Below are positions 1-8,696 of a DNA stretch of 64,000 nt, in pieces. Under the pieces are notes generated by a model. It saw nothing but the letters and a program-made list of their open reading frames with translations. It was not told the origin of the DNA and searched no databases. This DNA is from SVTX01 sp045653805 (GTDB lineage: Bacteria; Bacillota; Clostridia; Oscillospirales; CAG-272). The DNA lies in assembly GCA_045653805.1 (NCBI GenBank), contig JAZOMF010000084.1:1-64000 (forward strand), written 5' to 3'. Position numbers and translations under genes: made by a program. Each line of letters begins with the position of its first letter. Position 1 is the stretch's first letter.

Positions 1-90
1 GCCCGCGTAGTCAAATTCTGCCGCCTGACCGATAACGATAGGTCCGGATCCAATGATCAAAATCTTCTTGAGGTCTGTTCTCTTTGCCAT
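1..90 (-). CDS. carB: Carbamoyl-phosphate synthase large subunit, N-terminal 30 residues (partial)
   Basis: The first 30 codons begin MAKRTDLKKILIIGSGPIVI and run on to GQAAEFDYAG, the characteristic CarB N-terminus with its first nucleotide-binding loop. The rest lies beyond the window edge. CarB makes carbamoyl phosphate from bicarbonate, ATP and ammonia supplied by CarA, feeding pyrimidine and arginine synthesis. A GGAGA-type ribosome binding site precedes the ATG. It follows pyrC on the same strand after 98 bases that contain a palindromic repeat, so the two are probably co-transcribed pyrimidine genes. Confidence 0.93.
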   Translation of the reverse strand, partial: MAKRTDLKKILIIGSGPIVIGQAAEFDYAG

Positions 91-150
91 ATTAGTCTCC
101 TTCTTCCTTTACACGTCTGCTATAAAGGATATATATTTTTCTTTTTTATA

Positions 151-178
151 ACGGGGCGCCGAGGACGTCGCCCCCTAC
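151..178. repeat. REP-like palindrome, copy 1 (GTAGGGG family)
   Basis: A GC-rich palindrome in an AT-rich gap between pyrC and carB. On the minus strand it starts GTAGGGGGCGACG and ends CGCCCCG. The same design (GTAGGGG, a variable CG-rich middle, CCCC) recurs at 3460-3484 and 3512-3540, and resembles the pair inside the RAYT gene near 58.85-59.01 kb. Confidence 0.6.
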
Positions 179-188
179 AAATAATATT

Positions 189-1394
189 TTATATTGAATA
201 AACCACTTTTCCCCGATAAACGGTGCCGTAGCACTTTCCAAAGAGCTTTACTCCTTCAAAGGGAGTTGCTTTGCCCATAGAGATAAACTCCGCAGGGTCA
301 ACGGTAAATTCCTCGTCAAGCTTCCAGATTGAGAAGCCGTCTCGGGTAGGCAGACCGAATCTCTCTCTGGGATTGTAAACCATAAGGTCTACGAGCTTAT
401 CAAGGGTAATAATACCCGTTTTTACCATATATGTGTTCATTAAAGGTAAGCAGGTCTCGATGCCCGTAATGCCAAAGGCACTCTTTTCAAGTCCTTTTCC
501 CTTTTCCTCTGCCGAGTGAGGCGCGTGGTCGGTTGCTATCATGTCGATAGTGCCGTCTACGATTCCCTCGATGAGAGCATTTTTATCGCTCTCGCTTCGA
601 AGAGGAGGATTCATCTTAAATCTTCCATGTTCTTGCAAATCATTATCGGTAAGCACCAAGTAATGAGGGCCTGTCTCGCAGGTGACGTTGACTCCGCTCT
701 TCTTCGCCTCGCGGATCAGCTCAACGCTCTCCTTGGTGGAAATGTGACAAACGTGATAAGCGCAACCTATCTCTTCTACCAGTTTGAGGTCTCGCTCTAT
801 CTGCCTCCACTCGCTCTCGGAGCAGATGCCTCTGTGTCCGTGAGCCTTTGCATATTTGCCATCGTGTATGTAGCCGCCGCGAAGCAGGTCGTTGACCTCG
901 CAGTGAGCCACGATCATTTTGTCCAATGCCTTTGCTCTCTGCATAGCAGAGCGCATCATTCCGTCGTCCTGCACGCCCTTGCCGTCGTCTGAAAAAGCGA
1001 TAACGTCCTTCGCCATGCCTTCAAGGTCTGCTATCTCTCGTCCCGCCTCGGCAACCGTAATTGCACCGTAGGGGTGAACGCCGATGACTGCATCTTTTTC
1101 GATAATATCCAGCTGCTTCTTTAAATTCTCGATACTGTCGGGCACGGGGTTCAGGTTAGGCATCGTGCAAACGTCGGTGTATCCTCCACGCGCCGAAGCC
1201 CGAGAACCCGTAGCAATCGTTTCTTTATAAGAAAAACCCGGCTCACGAAAATGCACGTGCACATCGCAAAAACCGGGAAAAACAGTATATTCGGAAGAAT
1301 TGAAAGAAGAAAAGCCATCTGCAAAAAGGAAATAGTTAGCCAACGACATCATTTCAGTCGCTTTAGCCTTCATTTTTGCCTTTATTTCTGCCAT
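189..1394 (-). CDS. pyrC: Dihydroorotase
   Basis: Zinc amidohydrolase that closes carbamoyl aspartate to dihydroorotate in pyrimidine synthesis. About 401 residues. The metal-binding signature HVHFREPG is near residue 46, and TDHAPHS, carrying the catalytic Asp, is near 290; the late NPRERFGL segment also fits class I dihydroorotase. The chosen ATG lies seven bases after GGAG. Longer starts (TTG at 1412, ATG at 1400) lack correctly spaced sites. The first 20 residues are Lys/Met-rich and do not resemble the usual first beta strand, so the N-terminus may be divergent. Its own promoter lies just upstream and carB follows. Confidence 0.93.
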   Translation of the reverse strand: MAEIKAKMKAKATEMMSLANYFLFADGFSSFNSSEYTVFPGFCDVHVHFREPGFSYKETIATGSRASARGGYTDVCTMPNLNPVPDSIENLKKQLDIIEKDAVIGVHPYGAITVAEAGREIADLEGMAKDVIAFSDDGKGVQDDGMMRSAMQRAKALDKMIVAHCEVNDLLRGGYIHDGKYAKAHGHRGICSESEWRQIERDLKLVEEIGCAYHVCHISTKESVELIREAKKSGVNVTCETGPHYLVLTDNDLQEHGRFKMNPPLRSESDKNALIEGIVDGTIDMIATDHAPHSAEEKGKGLEKSAFGITGIETCLPLMNTYMVKTGIITLDKLVDLMVYNPRERFGLPTRDGFSIWKLDEEFTVDPAEFISMGKATPFEGVKLFGKCYGTVYRGKVVYSI

Positions 1395-1453
1395 TTTCAT
1401 TCTCCATTTCAAAAAATTTACAAATTAAAAATAACTATATTCATATTCGTGTT

Positions 1454-1482
1454 ATTATATCATAAATTGAAGAAAATGTCAA
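1454..1482 (-). promoter_or_regulatory. Promoter for pyrC-carB
   Basis: TTGACA (1477-1482) and TATAAT (1454-1459) on the minus strand with a 17-base spacer, a perfect sigma-A match. Transcription would begin near 1447. It separates the pyrimidine genes from the purine operon upstream. The rest of the 1395-1734 gap holds the terminator and the palindrome listed separately. Confidence 0.85.
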
Positions 1483-1574
1483 GCACAAAAAGCGTTTTTT
1501 ATCAAAAATGTCACAATTAACAGTTGTGTTTTTGCAAAAATCCGAGTAATTTGTTGTTTTGGCACAAAGACAAT

Positions 1575-1596
1575 AAAAAATCGGCTTTTCAGCCGA
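1575..1596 (-). terminator. Intrinsic terminator of the purine operon
   Basis: On the minus strand TCGGC pairs with GCCGA around a short loop and runs into TTTTTT. It lies downstream of fhs and upstream of the pyrC promoter, where the purine transcript should end. Confidence 0.75.
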
Positions 1597-1650
1597 CCCA
1601 AACTCCATTTTAATAAGAAAAAATCACTTTATGCTTAAACCAACCCATTT

Positions 1651-1724
1651 TTTGAGAAAGGTTCTTGAAAGGATGGGGGTGCGGGGGAAGGAAAACTTCT
1701 TTCAAGAAGTTTTCCTTCCCCCGC
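1651..1724. repeat. Long perfect hairpin element with conserved head, copy 1
   Basis: Two 21-base arms (1681-1701 and 1704-1724, starting GCGGGGGAAGG) form a perfect inverted repeat with a two-base loop. A head reading TTCTTGAAAGGATGGGGG precedes them. A second element with the same head but different stem bases lies at 9900-9970 in the opposite orientation. It follows the fhs stop and could also act as a transcript end. Confidence 0.7.
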
Positions 1725-1734
1725 AAACATATCA

Positions 1735-3408
1735 TTAGAACAATCCGCTTATGCGTCCGTTATCGTCAACGTCGATTCGCTCTGCCGCGGGGACTTTGGG
1801 AAGACCGGGCATAGTCATAATATCGCCGGTGAGCGCAACAATAAAGCCTGCACCTGCGCTGACCTTTACGTTACGAACAGTAACCTTAAAGCCCTCGGGT
1901 GCGCCCAGCTTGGTGGGATCGTCGGAGAAGCTGTACTGGGTCTTTGCCATACAAACGGGCATCTTATCGTAGCCCAACGCCACGAGAGTAGCGATCTGCT
2001 TCTGCGCCGCAGGAGCGATGATAATTCCGTCGCCGCCGTAGACCTTCTTAACTATTGCCTCGATCTTCTCGGGGATAGTCATATCGGTGTCATAGCTGAA
2101 GGTAAAATCGTTAGGTTCTTCGCAAAGCTTTACGATCTCCTCTGCAAGTGCCACGCCGCCGTTGCCGCCCTCTGCCCAAACGGTGGAAAGCACAACGTTT
2201 ACGCCGAGAGCCTTACACTTGTCGATAACAAGCTGAATTTCAGCGTCGGTATCGGTGGGGAAACGGTTGACCGCAACCACGCAAGGAAGCTTATACACGT
2301 TCTTGATATTAGAAACGTGACGGAGAAGGTTGGGAATTCCCTTTTCAAGAGTCTCAAGATTCTCAGCACCCAGCTCGGTCTTGGGAGTGCCGCCGTGCAT
2401 TTTGAGTGCTCTGACGGTAGCGACCACAACAACTGCCGAAGGTGTAAGACCTGCCATACGGCACTTGATGTCGAGGAACTTCTCAGCACCAAGGTCTGCA
2501 CCAAAGCCTGCCTCGGTAACGGCATAGTCACCCAGCTTCATCGCCATCTTGGTAGCAATAACAGAGTTACAGCCGTGCGCAATATTTGCAAAAGGACCGC
2601 CGTGAACAAATGCGGGAGTACCTTCAAGAGTCTGAACAAGATTGGGCTTAAGCGCATCCTTAAGGAGTGCCGCCATAGCACCAACTGCCTTGAGGTCTCC
2701 TGCGGTTACAGGCTTTTCATCGTAGGTGTATGCTACCACGATGCGAGAAAGTCTCTCTTTGAGGTCAGAAATAGAGGATGCAAGACAGAATACCGCCATA
2801 ATTTCCGATGCAACGGTAATATCGTAGCCGTCCTCTCTCGGAACACCGTTAACTCTGCCGCCGAGACCGTCGGTAACGAAGCGGAGCTGGCGGTCATTCA
2901 TATCAACGCAACGCTTCCAAGTGATTCGACGAGGGTCGATATTCAGAGCGTTACCCTGATAAATGTGGTTATCAAGCATAGCCGCGAGCAGGTTGTTAGC
3001 CGCGCCGATTGCGTGGAAGTCGCCCGTAAAGTGGAGGTTGATGTCCTCCATAGGAACTACCTGGGCGTATCCGCCGCCTGCCGCACCGCCCTTAACACCA
3101 AAAACAGGGCCAAGAGAAGGCTCGCGGAGAGCAACAACTACGTTTTTTCCAATCTTACGAAGACCGTCTGCAAGACCAATAGTTGTCGTAGTCTTACCCT
3201 CGCCCGCAGGGGTAGGGGTAATAGCAGTTACGAGGATAAGCTTGCCGTCTTTGCGGTCGCTTTCGTTCAAAAGCGCGTAGTCAACTTTCGCCTTGAAGTT
3301 ACCGTACTGCTCAAGATATTTTTCATCCACACCCGCAACATTTGCAATGTCGCGGATGTGTTTCATAGGTGTAGATTGTGCAATTTCAATGTCGGATAAA
3401 TAAGCCAT
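1735..3408 (-). CDS. fhs: Formate-tetrahydrofolate ligase
   Basis: Cytoplasmic enzyme that joins formate to tetrahydrofolate with ATP, giving 10-formyl-THF. That cofactor is used by PurN and the AICAR transformylase, both encoded in this operon. It is 557 residues, typical for the family. The P-loop PAGEGKTT is near residues 67-74. The ATG chosen (MAYLSD) follows AGGAGA by a normal spacing; the upstream extension runs through a REP-like repeat and is not coding. Last gene of the purine operon; its product supplies the one-carbon unit whose shortage the ZTP riboswitch reports. Confidence 0.96.
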   Translation of the reverse strand: MAYLSDIEIAQSTPMKHIRDIANVAGVDEKYLEQYGNFKAKVDYALLNESDRKDGKLILVTAITPTPAGEGKTTTTIGLADGLRKIGKNVVVALREPSLGPVFGVKGGAAGGGYAQVVPMEDINLHFTGDFHAIGAANNLLAAMLDNHIYQGNALNIDPRRITWKRCVDMNDRQLRFVTDGLGGRVNGVPREDGYDITVASEIMAVFCLASSISDLKERLSRIVVAYTYDEKPVTAGDLKAVGAMAALLKDALKPNLVQTLEGTPAFVHGGPFANIAHGCNSVIATKMAMKLGDYAVTEAGFGADLGAEKFLDIKCRMAGLTPSAVVVVATVRALKMHGGTPKTELGAENLETLEKGIPNLLRHVSNIKNVYKLPCVVAVNRFPTDTDAEIQLVIDKCKALGVNVVLSTVWAEGGNGGVALAEEIVKLCEEPNDFTFSYDTDMTIPEKIEAIVKKVYGGDGIIIAPAAQKQIATLVALGYDKMPVCMAKTQYSFSDDPTKLGAPEGFKVTVRNVKVSAGAGFIVALTGDIMTMPGLPKVPAAERIDVDDNGRISGLF

Positions 3409-3459
3409 TTTCTTATCTCCTAAATTATTTTCATCTCCCATAAAGGGTGTTGATTTCTC

Positions 3460-3540
3460 GTAGGGGGCGGCGCCTCGACGCCCCACCATAAAGCGATTTC
3501 TAATTATACGCTACGGGACGTCGAGGGCGCCGTCCCCTAC
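3460..3540. repeat. Inverted pair of REP-like palindromes (GTAGGGG family)
   Basis: One copy at 3460-3484 (plus strand GTAGGGGGCGGCGCC) faces a second at 3512-3540 (minus strand GTAGGGGACGGCGCC) across about 27 AT-rich bases, in the gap between purL and fhs. A facing pair is the arrangement called a REPIN when mobilised by RAYT transposases. A RAYT gene is present at 58.7 kb. Confidence 0.65.
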
Positions 3541-3575
3541 GGTTTAGAATTATTTATTAATTTATAGCCGCAAAA

Positions 3576-6500
3576 TCATTTGAAATACTTAACAGCGGAT
3601 TCAAACATCTTCATATCGAACTCGCCGAGGACATTCTTGTAAAGTCCGTTGCCGATACGCTCGGAGTGACCCATCTTACCGAATACTCGACCGTCGGGAG
3701 AGGTGATACCCTCGATTGCGAAGGTGGAATCGTTGGGATTGTAACGAATGTCACTGGTAGCATTGCCGTCGAGGTCAACGTACTGGGTTGCAACCTGACC
3801 GTTAGCAACAAGCTCTCTTACAAGCTCATCGGACGCGATAAAGCGACCCTCACCGTGAGAAATAGCCACGGTGTAAACGTCACCAACCTCGGTGTTAGCC
3901 AACCAAGGCGACTTGTTAGATGCAATTCTGGTTCTTACAAGCTTTGACTGGTGGCGACCGATAGTGTTAAAGGAAAGAGTGGGGCAATTTTCATCGGTAT
4001 CGATGATCTTTCCGTAAGGAACAAGACCGATCTTGATAAGAGCCTGGAATCCGTTACAGATACCGCACATAAGACCGTCGCGGTTGTTCAAGAGATCGTG
4101 AACGCCGTCCTTGATCTGCTGATTTCGGAAGAACGCCATAATGAACTTACCCGAACCGTCGGGCTCGTCACCGCCGGAGAATTCACCGGGAACGAATACC
4201 ATCTGGCTGTCAGAAAGTTCCTTAGCGAAGTTTTCAACGCTTCTCTGGATTCCGTCCTGAGTCATATTGTTGATAACGAAGATCTTTGCCTCAGCGCCTG
4301 CGTCTCTCATAACCTTTGCGGTATCGAACTCACAGTTTGTGCCTGGGAATACGGGAATCAGAACCTTGGGACGAGCAACCTTGATAGCAGGAGCGACGCG
4401 CGACTCTGCCACGAAGGAGAAGTTTTCGTAAGTTTTGTTTTCGTCCTTTTCAAGGGTGGGGAATACGCTCTCAAGTTTGCCCTCATAAAGCTTGTCAAGT
4501 GTGCAAGCGCAAACGGAAGCCTCACCGTAGGTGAACTTGCCATCGTCGGTTATAGTACCAACTATTTTTCCGTCAACGTCATCAGCAACCTCAAGCACGA
4601 ATGCGCCGTAATTGTATCCAAATATATCGTCAAGGCTCATAGACTTATCATAAGCAAATCCGAAGCCGTTACCGATACACATCTTGTAAATAGCCTCTGC
4701 AACACCGCCAAACGTGGGGGTATATGCAGAATAAACCTTACCCTCTCTCATAAGAGCAGTAACCTTATTAAAGAGCGCGATGAGAGAATTCGCCTTAGGA
4801 AGGTTATCCTCGCCGTACTCGGGAGCGAGAAGAACGACCTTGTGTCCTGCCGCCTTTGCGTCGTTGGTAATAACCTCGTTTACGTTACCGGTAGTAACTG
4901 CAAAGGAAACGAGAGTAGGAGGAACGTCAAGCTTTTCAAAGCTTCCGCTCATAGAGTCCTTACCGCCGATAGCCGCGATTCCAAGCTCGACCTGAGCGCG
5001 GAATGCGCCAAGGAGTGCCGCAAAGGGCTTGCCCCATCTTGCGCCGTCTTTCATGGGCTTTTCAAAGTATTCCTGGAAGGTGAGGTAAACGTCCTCATAA
5101 GAAGCACCGGTTGCGATAAGCTTGGAGGCACTCTCAACTACTGCCAAGTATGCAGAGTGGTAGGGGGACTTTTCGGCTATATAAGGGTTGTAGCCCCAAG
5201 ACATATAGGAGCATGTGTCGGTGTGCTTCTGCTCAACAGACACCTTGTGTACCATAGCCTGAATAGGAGTCTTCTGGTGCTTACCGCCGAAGGGCATAAG
5301 AACTGTGCCTGCGCCAATGGTGGAGTCAAATCTCTCACTAAGTCCGCGCTTGGAGCAGACGTTGAGGTCGCCTGCGAGTGCCTTATAGCCCTCTGCAAAA
5401 TCGGTAACTGCTTCCTTCTCGTAGTTGCAAACAGCCGCCGCGGGAGCAACGTCAATGTGCTTCTCTGCACCGTTGGAGTTGAGGAACTCACGGGATATAT
5501 CAATGATGGTCTTGCCGTTCCAGTGAACGCGGAGTCTGGGCTCCTCGGTAACGCGGGCTACCACCGTAGATTCAAGGTTCTCGCTCTCGGCAAGAGCCAT
5601 GAACCTTTCGATATTTTCTTTTTCAATAACGACTGCCATTCTCTCCTGGCTTTCGGAGATTGCAAGCTCGGTGCCGTCAAGGCCCTCGTACTTCTTGGGT
5701 ACTTTATTAAGGTCGATATCAAGTCCGTCTGCAAGCTCACCAATAGCAACCGACACGCCGCCTGCACCAAAGTCGTTACATCTCTTTATCATTCTACAAG
5801 CCTCGGCGTTACGGAAGAGACGCTGAAGCTTTCTTTCCTCGGGAGCGTTACCCTTCTGCACCTCTGCGCCGCAGGTCTCAACAGAGTGAGAGTCGTGCGC
5901 CTTGGACGAGCCTGTTGCACCGCCAACGCCGTCGCGTCCGGTTCTACCGCCGAGAAGGACTACTACGTCACCGTCGAGAGGACACTCACGGCGAACATTT
6001 GTCGCGGGTGCTGCCGCGATAACCGCACCTATCTCCATTCTCTTTGCCGCGTATCCGGGGTGGTAAAGCTCGTCTACCATACCGGTTGCAAGACCTATCT
6101 GGTTACCGTAGGAGGAATAACCTGCCGCCGCAGTCTGAACTATCTTTCTCTGGGGAAGCTTACCGGGTATAGTCTCGGAAACGGGAACGGTGGGGTCTGC
6201 CGCACCGGTCACACGCATAGCTGCGTAAACGTAGCTTCGTCCCGAAAGAGGGTCACGGATAGCACCGCCGATACAGGTAGCCGCGCCACCGAAGGGCTCT
6301 ATCTCGGTGGGATGGTTGTGAGTCTCGTTTTTGAAGAGAAGCAACCATTCCTCGTCAACGCCGTCAACTGTAACGGTCATTTTAACGGTACAAGCGTTGA
6401 TCTCCTCGCTCTCGTCAAGCTTTTTGAGCTGACCGGTCTTCTTGAGATACTTGCCTGCAAGAGTACCGATGTCCATAAGATTCTGGGGCTTGGTGCGACC

Positions 6501-7262
6501 AAGCTTTTCTCTTGTAGCAAGGTATTCCTTATATGTTTTTTCGAGAAGCTCGTCCTCGAACTTAACGCTGTCAATAGTAGTCAAGAAAGTGGTGTGACGG
6601 CAGTGATCCGACCAGTATGTATCGATCATTCTGATCTCGGTGATGGTAGGATCTCTCTTTTCGCTTGCAAAATACTCGCGGCAGAACTTGATGTCGTCAA
6701 TATCCATGGCAAGACCAAGCTCCTTAACCATTTTGGAGAGCTCCTCGTCACTCATGGTGATAAATCCGTCAACCGTCGCAACGGAGGTGGGTATGTCATA
6801 CTGAACCGCAAGGGTCTCGGGCTTATCAAGAGATGCCTCACGCGCCTCAACGGGGTTGATTACGTACTTTTTAATGTCTGCAATATCTTTCTCGGTCAAA
6901 TCGCCGCCGAGAACGTAAACCTTTGCGCTTCTAAGGGTAGGACGGTTGCCGCAGGACATGATCTGGATGCACTGCGCCGCACTGTCCGCTCTCTGGTCGA
7001 ACTGACCGGGGAGAAACTCAACTGCGAAAACGTAGCCGTCTGTATTCAGCTCATCGGAGATAATATCGAGCTGAGGCTCGGAGAAAACGGTAGACTTAGC
7101 CGCCTCGAAAACCTCTGCGCTTATATCGTCTGCATCGTAGCGATTAAGCACGCGAACAGACTCAAGATTCTTTATTCCAAGAAGATTTTTAAGCTCGGAA
7201 TAAAGGCCTGCCGCCTCGTGGGCAAGCTCCTTTTTCTTTTCAACAAATATTCTGTAAACCAT
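3576..7262 (-). CDS. purL: Phosphoribosylformylglycinamidine synthase, fused PurS-PurL-PurQ
   Basis: Converts FGAR to FGAM with glutamine and ATP. The 1228-residue single chain has a PurS-like N-terminus, two PurL/PurM-type ATP-binding halves (NHPTEIEPFGGAATCIGG near 320) and a C-terminal class I glutaminase with the nucleophile in GICNGFQA near 1090 and HGEGRF later. No separate purS or purQ is present, which agrees with the fusion. Start ATG follows AAGGAG. It lies four bases from purD, so the two are tightly coupled. The length fits the fused clostridial-type family. Confidence 0.96.
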   Translation of the reverse strand: MVYRIFVEKKKELAHEAAGLYSELKNLLGIKNLESVRVLNRYDADDISAEVFEAAKSTVFSEPQLDIISDELNTDGYVFAVEFLPGQFDQRADSAAQCIQIMSCGNRPTLRSAKVYVLGGDLTEKDIADIKKYVINPVEAREASLDKPETLAVQYDIPTSVATVDGFITMSDEELSKMVKELGLAMDIDDIKFCREYFASEKRDPTITEIRMIDTYWSDHCRHTTFLTTIDSVKFEDELLEKTYKEYLATREKLGRTKPQNLMDIGTLAGKYLKKTGQLKKLDESEEINACTVKMTVTVDGVDEEWLLLFKNETHNHPTEIEPFGGAATCIGGAIRDPLSGRSYVYAAMRVTGAADPTVPVSETIPGKLPQRKIVQTAAAGYSSYGNQIGLATGMVDELYHPGYAAKRMEIGAVIAAAPATNVRRECPLDGDVVVLLGGRTGRDGVGGATGSSKAHDSHSVETCGAEVQKGNAPEERKLQRLFRNAEACRMIKRCNDFGAGGVSVAIGELADGLDIDLNKVPKKYEGLDGTELAISESQERMAVVIEKENIERFMALAESENLESTVVARVTEEPRLRVHWNGKTIIDISREFLNSNGAEKHIDVAPAAAVCNYEKEAVTDFAEGYKALAGDLNVCSKRGLSERFDSTIGAGTVLMPFGGKHQKTPIQAMVHKVSVEQKHTDTCSYMSWGYNPYIAEKSPYHSAYLAVVESASKLIATGASYEDVYLTFQEYFEKPMKDGARWGKPFAALLGAFRAQVELGIAAIGGKDSMSGSFEKLDVPPTLVSFAVTTGNVNEVITNDAKAAGHKVVLLAPEYGEDNLPKANSLIALFNKVTALMREGKVYSAYTPTFGGVAEAIYKMCIGNGFGFAYDKSMSLDDIFGYNYGAFVLEVADDVDGKIVGTITDDGKFTYGEASVCACTLDKLYEGKLESVFPTLEKDENKTYENFSFVAESRVAPAIKVARPKVLIPVFPGTNCEFDTAKVMRDAGAEAKIFVINNMTQDGIQRSVENFAKELSDSQMVFVPGEFSGGDEPDGSGKFIMAFFRNQQIKDGVHDLLNNRDGLMCGICNGFQALIKIGLVPYGKIIDTDENCPTLSFNTIGRHQSKLVRTRIASNKSPWLANTEVGDVYTVAISHGEGRFIASDELVRELVANGQVATQYVDLDGNATSDIRYNPNDSTFAIEGITSPDGRVFGKMGHSERIGNGLYKNVLGEFDMKMFESAVKYFK

Positions 7263-7265
7263 TAT

Positions 7266-8534
7266 TTACTCCTTATACGCCGCAAGAGCTCTTGCTCCGA
7301 TGTCGTGGCGGTAATATGCATTTTCAAAATCTATATTTTCAACCTTTGCGTAGGATGCTTTAATTGCATTTTCAAGAGTGTCAGCCACACTGGTAACACC
7401 AAGCACACGTCCGCCGTTTGTAAGAAGCTTATCGCCCGAAAGCTTAGCACCGGCAACGTAAACGTCGGGAGCAATTTCAGCAGGGATAGTCATCGGGAAT
7501 CCCTTTTCGTAGGCCAGAGGATAGCCTGCCGACGCCATAATTACACAGCAAGCGTTCTTGTCACTGAATTTAACCTCGGTTTCTGCCAGTGTGCCGTTTG
7601 TAGTCGCCTGCATAACGGTAAGCAGGTCGCTTTCAAGGAGAGGAAGGACTACCTGAGTCTCGGGATCACCGAAACGACAGTTGTATTCAATTACCTTGGG
7701 GCCGTTAGGAGTAAGCATAAGTCCAAAGTAAAGGCATCCCTTAAAGGTTCTACCCTCTGCATTCATAGCCGCAATAGTAGGCTTGAAAATGGTTTCCATA
7801 CACTCATCTGCAATCTGGACGGTGTAGTAGGGATTAGGAGCAACCGTTCCCATTCCACCCGTATTAAGTCCGGTATCGTTGTCACCCGCTCTCTTGTGGT
7901 CCATAGAGGAGATCATGGGCTTAACTACATTACCGTCGGTAAATGCAAGCACCGATACCTCGGGGCCTGTCAAAAATTCCTCGATAACGATGTGATCGCC
8001 ACTTGCGCCAAACTGCTTGTCCTGCATCATAGAAACAACCGCAGCCTTCGCCTCGTCAAGAGTCTGGGCGATTATAACACCCTTACCAAGTGCCAAGCCG
8101 TCCGCCTTTATAACCGTAGGAATGGGAGCGCTCTCCAAATATCTGAGAGCCGCATCCATATCGTCAAAGACCTCGTATGCCGCGGTGGGGATGTTGTATT
8201 TCTTCATGAGGTTCTTGGAAAAGACCTTACTACCCTCGATTATAGCCGCATCAGCGCGAGGGCCAAAGCAAGGAATTCCCTTTGCCTCCAAAGCATCTAC
8301 ACAACCAAGCACCAGCGGGTCGTCGGGAGCGACAACGGCGTAATCAATGCCGTTCTCGACCGCAAAAGCTACGATCTTCTCGATATCCTTCGCGCCGATG
8401 TCAACAAGGGTGGCATCCTGCGCCATACCGCCGTTTCCGGGGAGCGCAAAGATCTCTTCAACGCTCTTATTTTCTTTTATCTTCTTTATGATGGCGTGTT
8501 CTCTTCCGCCACCGCCTACTACCATTATTTTCAT
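7266..8534 (-). CDS. purD: Phosphoribosylamine-glycine ligase
   Basis: ATP-grasp ligase joining phosphoribosylamine to glycine, the second step of purine synthesis. 422 residues. The N-terminal loop VVGGGGREHA is at about residues 4-13, and the ATP-grasp region includes IKADGLALGKGV and NCRFGDPE. The start (MKIMVV) is chosen because GGAG lies six bases upstream; ATG 8546 has no clear site. Upstream residues of the open frame are Lys/Phe-rich and not family-like. Sits between purH and purL in the purine operon. Confidence 0.95.
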   Translation of the reverse strand: MKIMVVGGGGREHAIIKKIKENKSVEEIFALPGNGGMAQDATLVDIGAKDIEKIVAFAVENGIDYAVVAPDDPLVLGCVDALEAKGIPCFGPRADAAIIEGSKVFSKNLMKKYNIPTAAYEVFDDMDAALRYLESAPIPTVIKADGLALGKGVIIAQTLDEAKAAVVSMMQDKQFGASGDHIVIEEFLTGPEVSVLAFTDGNVVKPMISSMDHKRAGDNDTGLNTGGMGTVAPNPYYTVQIADECMETIFKPTIAAMNAEGRTFKGCLYFGLMLTPNGPKVIEYNCRFGDPETQVVLPLLESDLLTVMQATTNGTLAETEVKFSDKNACCVIMASAGYPLAYEKGFPMTIPAEIAPDVYVAGAKLSGDKLLTNGGRVLGVTSVADTLENAIKASYAKVENIDFENAYYRHDIGARALAAYKE

Positions 8535-8696
8535 TTTGTTCTCCATTTCTTTTTTCTCTTCTTTCTTTGAAAAGAAAGAAGCAAAGAAACTTTCCAAAAA
8601 ATTAATTTTATTTATAGGTGAAGCACTATTCCACCTTTATTGCTAATCAAAAGCTCAAGTCTTACCTCACTTAAGCGGAGAGCAACGCGAGGTTGA

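Noticed and set aside
7263..7265. Possible fusion or frameshift between purD and purL because they are almost contiguous
   Set aside because: Both have normal ends and ribosome sites; the three-base gap is ordinary operon packing.
3951..8570. A very long open frame (about 1500 codons) on the plus strand opposite purL and purD
   Set aside because: It is antisense to two clear purine genes, its product is Cys/Leu/Val-rich with no family likeness, and such long antisense frames follow from the codon usage of the real genes.
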